A DNA stretch of 64,000 nucleotides from Mycobacterium sp. BK086. GTDB lineage: Bacteria; Actinomycetota; Actinomycetes; Mycobacteriales; Mycobacteriaceae. Positions 62,501 to 64,000 of this stretch are shown here, piece after piece. Under the pieces are notes generated by a model. The model worked only from the letters and a program-made list of their open reading frames with translations. It was not told the origin of the DNA and made no database searches. The translations under genes and the position numbers were made by a program. Location of the stretch: positions 434,001-498,000 of the forward strand of contig SNWL01000006.1 in assembly GCA_004362315.1 (NCBI GenBank). The letters are read 5' to 3'. Each line of letters opens with the position of its first letter. The stretch's first letter is position 1.

Positions 62501-63478
62501 CGTGACCGTGGTGCCCGCCAACACCGCCGTACCATGGGCCGCCGTCGAGACACCTGTCACGGTCAGCACATCGCCGTTGGCATCGGAATCATTGCCCACC
62601 AAGTCCGCAGTGGTCACCGAAACCGCCGTGTCCTCAATGGTGGTGGTGCCGTCATCGACCGTGATCGGCGATTGGTTGCGCCGGTGGATCACGCCGATCG
62701 CAGTCAAGAAGTTGGTGATCGCGTTGCTGATGGCGGTGAACACCGAGTTGATCAGCGTGCTGACGCTGGAGATGAAAGACTCCAGCGGGTTGGCCGCCGC
62801 CAGCGGAGTAGCCAACGCCGACAACGTCTTTGCCACCCCACTGGCGGTCAGCGGGTCGGCCTCGCCGGGCCCCGGTTGCGCCGCCCGGTGTGCGCTCGTG
62901 ACGACCTGCCGAATGCGGCCGCCGCCGAATTCCCTTCGCGTACCCGCCAACAGCACCGACTCCGCCGGCGAAGTCGGCGGATCGCCGACCGGTGAACCGG
63001 CAGCCGACACTGCCGCCTGCATGCCGCCGACCACGCGGGCGTTCGACAGCGCAGCGACGGCCGCAGGGGCCGGCGAATCAATACCCGCGTGCCCGGGGGC
63101 CTCGTCGCGCGGCGGCGCGTGATCGTCGTCGACGACCGAGGGTCCCGACGAGCCGTCCGATCGCGCAGAACTGTCCCCTCGACCGTGACGCCGTGGCGTC
63201 TCGCCCTTACCCGGCTTCTCGGCCCTGTCGTCGGCCGGGCCGCGTGCCGTGCGAGCAGGTGACCGCTTGCTGGCCCCTGCCGCGGCCTGACCCGACGACG
63301 TCCCCCGGCCCGAATGGTCAGAACTGGCCGAAGATGAGTCCGCTGAGTCGGCATAAGCCACACCACAGGCCAGCGAGGCGCTCAGGCCGACCCCCACCCC
63401 CAGTGCTACCGCCAGCGCGCCGATGCGCCCGATCGACTTCTCGGAGCACAGCGTCTTGCCGGTGAGAATTGAGTACAT
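59558..63478 (-). CDS. Giant secreted M4 (thermolysin-like) metalloprotease with cadherin-like repeats
   Basis: A 1306-residue exported protein. Residues 1-44 are an extended signal (IGRIGALAVALGVGVGLSASLACGVAYADS). Residues 45-265 are a Ser/Arg/Gly-rich, then Ala-rich, low-complexity linker. Residues ~270-637 hold four cadherin/VCBS-like repeats with AVNDAP junctions and DxDxDGD calcium-type motifs. A dockerin-like DDDGVLTLADLEG and an FTP/PepSY-type propeptide follow (~650-840). The catalytic M4 domain has HEFTH (H979, E980, H983), third ligand E1007 in GALNESYAD and transition-state His H1075 in GGVHTNSGI. C-terminal ~1155-1300 is a YfaP/DUF2135-like beta domain (VRIVLRWGQTPSDLDSHLTGP). 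All catalytic residues are intact, so it should be active. Transcribed divergently from a LuxR-type ATPase gene. Confidence 0.9.
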   Translation of the reverse strand: MYSILTGKTLCSEKSIGRIGALAVALGVGVGLSASLACGVAYADSADSSSASSDHSGRGTSSGQAAAGASKRSPARTARGPADDRAEKPGKGETPRRHGRGDSSARSDGSSGPSVVDDDHAPPRDEAPGHAGIDSPAPAAVAALSNARVVGGMQAAVSAAGSPVGDPPTSPAESVLLAGTRREFGGGRIRQVVTSAHRAAQPGPGEADPLTASGVAKTLSALATPLAAANPLESFISSVSTLINSVFTAISNAITNFLTAIGVIHRRNQSPITVDDGTTTIEDTAVSVTTADLVGNDSDANGDVLTVTGVSTAAHGTAVLAGTTVTYTPNADFAGADSFTYTVSDGHGGTATGTVAVTVTAVNDAPAAVADAASTAEDTPVSVPVVTLTGNDSDVDGDVLTVTGVSTPAHGSAVLAGGSVTYTPDADYNGADTFTYTLSDGHGGTATGTVAVTVAAVNDAPVAAEGLTGAGAEDSTITGTLAGSDIDSASLTYAVGAPASHGVVTLTGDSWSYVPNANYFGADSFTYTVTDGSATSAPAVVTIVVAAVNDVPHLVGDSAVVAADAVAVIAVLDNDSDVDGDTLALTGVTAPAHGTAAVSGGSVTYTPAADYVGGDTFTYTVDDGQGGTATGTVNIIVTPAGDGTHPDDDGVLTLADLEGLVAQDVVAVSENNDGTIRVIDGTFSDDTVASNADAAALINKLGAVLGADGAFATAVNIVAQSTGAGVDETFYRLSQEVNGVRVVGSQVILVTDGAGTATSLFSYYVKGIQNVNTTADIGLEQAVAVVQAALLGSVGDQLSPEDQATILASVTVSGELVVYALDAAVSPSLAWQVNASTTSPAADLPYISSTYYVYANGANAGTVLIGVSNIADADVSSGVIYMNVTGTSADPSGHTGPAELPGHAVSVNLNDSTSIAYNNMSRVYNFYANVLGRASYDGQNTGIVITLVNGPWANAFWSGTAQQFAFGMRSEYALDIVGHEFTHAVISKIVGGNVGLVYAGESGALNESYADIMGSIIEGKVGDGRWVFGEDVPNDTTGIFRRSLSDPSLYGQPENYADLDNPGCTTRECDYGGVHTNSGIFNLAAYTMMTDPRTAAITSETWAHVYYNSMFRLSSTAKFVDARAAIISSSQALGFSQDQVQAVVDAFDSVGIYDNAQVRIVLRWGQTPSDLDSHLTGPAVTQDGSRFHTWYGGKTYYSADSLVADLDYDDTTSYGPEATTIRIPTAGDYYFYVHDYSNRGSSESTALATSGVTVQVYTNDAQVHAAYIGDGVSGGTYWMVFKLTVSASGNVQITPINSYGYSIPTN
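61568..62671 (-). repeat. Four tandem cadherin/VCBS-like ~90-residue repeats within the M4 protease gene
   Basis: Residues about 270-360, 366-455, 460-548 and 552-637 share the frame NDSDxDGDxLTVTGVSxxAHGxAxLxGxxVTYTPxADxxGADxFTYTVSDGHGGTATGTVxVTV. Repeats 1 and 2 are closest, and repeat 3 is the most diverged. The Asp clusters suggest Ca2+-stiffened spacers. Confidence 0.85.
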
Positions 63479-63672
63479 GATGCGGCCTCCCCGTCTACCC
63501 GGAACATCCGGTCCCCGCGCGAAGATTAAGGAGCCGGGATCGGGCGCGGATACCGGGATTTCCCTGGTATTCAGCGGGGCGGCCCAAATATCGACGATGT
63601 CGTCAAAAAATGAGTAGCGTCCGCCCTCCAGGCGAGTAGTGATTGCTGGCGGTTACCTGCCAGGCGTCTGCC

Positions 63673-64000
63673 ATGATCCTGTGTGTGGCGGGGGTGATCG
63701 TCGGCCGCAGCGATGAACTACGGGCGATGCAGGCAATGCTGGACCGGGCTCGGCACGCGCCGACAGCCCTGATCCTCGACGGTCCGGCCGGGATCGGGAA
63801 GACCACCCTGCTGCGGGCGACTGCGCAGCGGGCAAATGCGTCGGAATTCCTCGTCTTGACGACCACCGGGGCGGCCGCGGAAGTGGGCCTGGCGTGGACC
63901 GCACTTGCTGATCTGTTGGGCGGTATCGACAAGACGGTGTTGGCGGGGCTACCTGCGTTGCACCAGCGTGCCCTGAGTGCGGTGAGCACCGGCGAGGCAG
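63673..64000 (+). CDS. LuxR-type/MalT-like ATPase regulator, 3' truncated by window
   Basis: An open frame from ATG 63673 (or GTG 63694) continues past the right edge. The N-terminus reads VIVGRSDELRAMQAML, then Walker A GPAGIGKTT (37-45), then a strand and a helix (EVGLAWTALADLLGGID). This is the usual start of large LuxR-family AAA/STAND regulators with a C-terminal HTH. Only ~109 residues are visible, so family assignment rests on the VGR-P-loop head. It is divergent from the M4 protease gene across ~195 bp and may regulate it (inference). Confidence 0.72.
   Translation, partial: MILCVAGVIVGRSDELRAMQAMLDRARHAPTALILDGPAGIGKTTLLRATAQRANASEFLVLTTTGAAAEVGLAWTALADLLGGIDKTVLAGLPALHQRALSAVSTGEA

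Noticed and set aside
61568-62671. Repetitive DNA considered as a CRISPR array or satellite
   Set aside because: Repeats are ~270 bp, in frame, and encode recognisable cadherin-like domains with no unique spacers.

Overview
This window is high-GC actinobacterial DNA and reads as a Mycolicibacterium-type (probably rapidly growing) mycobacterial chromosome. Gene order and protein sequence match, from memory, the Mycobacterium tuberculosis stretch Rv0204c back to Rv0158 in inverted orientation. Recognisable anchors are mmpL11 with Rv0203-type haemophores, omamB/omamA, zmp1, Rv0197, the LdtMt4-type L,D-transpeptidase, Rv0191, ricR, ilvD, Rv0185/Rv0184, Rv0183, sigG, pirin, the complete mce1 operon with fadD5 and mce1R, TB18.5 and Rv0158. 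No rRNA, tRNA, CRISPR array or insertion sequence was seen.

Layout. 1-10 kb: a flippase-like membrane protein (5' partial) and a DUF3054 protein, a PrrAB-like two-component system, two tandem secreted haem-binding proteins, the divergent RND transporter mmpL11 with two co-transcribed small genes, and omamA-omamB. 10-20 kb: zmp1 with a nitroreductase, an ArsR/MFS divergent pair with two operator palindromes, a membrane-anchored esterase, an L,D-transpeptidase, an MFS exporter, and a copper module (DUF305 lipoprotein-ricR) sharing its upstream region with ilvD. 20-30 kb: a secreted PE-PPE-like protein, an accessory block (PhlG-like C-C hydrolase, BBE-type flavin oxidase, divergent IclR regulator), a molybdopterin oxidoreductase, a flavin split-barrel protein, and a metallohydrolase/DUF2786 pair. 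30-41 kb: two alpha/beta hydrolases (one with Gly at the nucleophile position), sigG, L-lactate dehydrogenase, a ferritin-like protein, a third haemophore-like gene, MarR/pirin, a lipoprotein sorbosone dehydrogenase, a GlsB-like protein, a phosphodiester glycosidase, an SDR and a DUF1275 protein.

41-57.6 kb: the complete mce1 system on the minus strand (fadD5, yrbE1AB, mce1ABCDEF, mam1ABCD) with its GntR regulator mce1R divergent, then TB18.5 and a TetR regulator. This is an ABC-type lipid/fatty-acid importer. The omamA/omamB genes at 8.7-10 kb encode accessory proteins known to stabilise Mce complexes, so the window holds two parts of the same transport machinery. 57.7-64 kb: a tiny ORF, an LtrA-like membrane protein, a hotdog thioesterase, a very large secreted M4 (thermolysin-like) metalloprotease carrying four cadherin-like repeats and a C-terminal YfaP-like domain (the most unusual object here), and the 5' end of a LuxR-type ATPase regulator.

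All family assignments come from reading motifs and from memory; no database search was run. Rv numbers are recollected orthology proposals.
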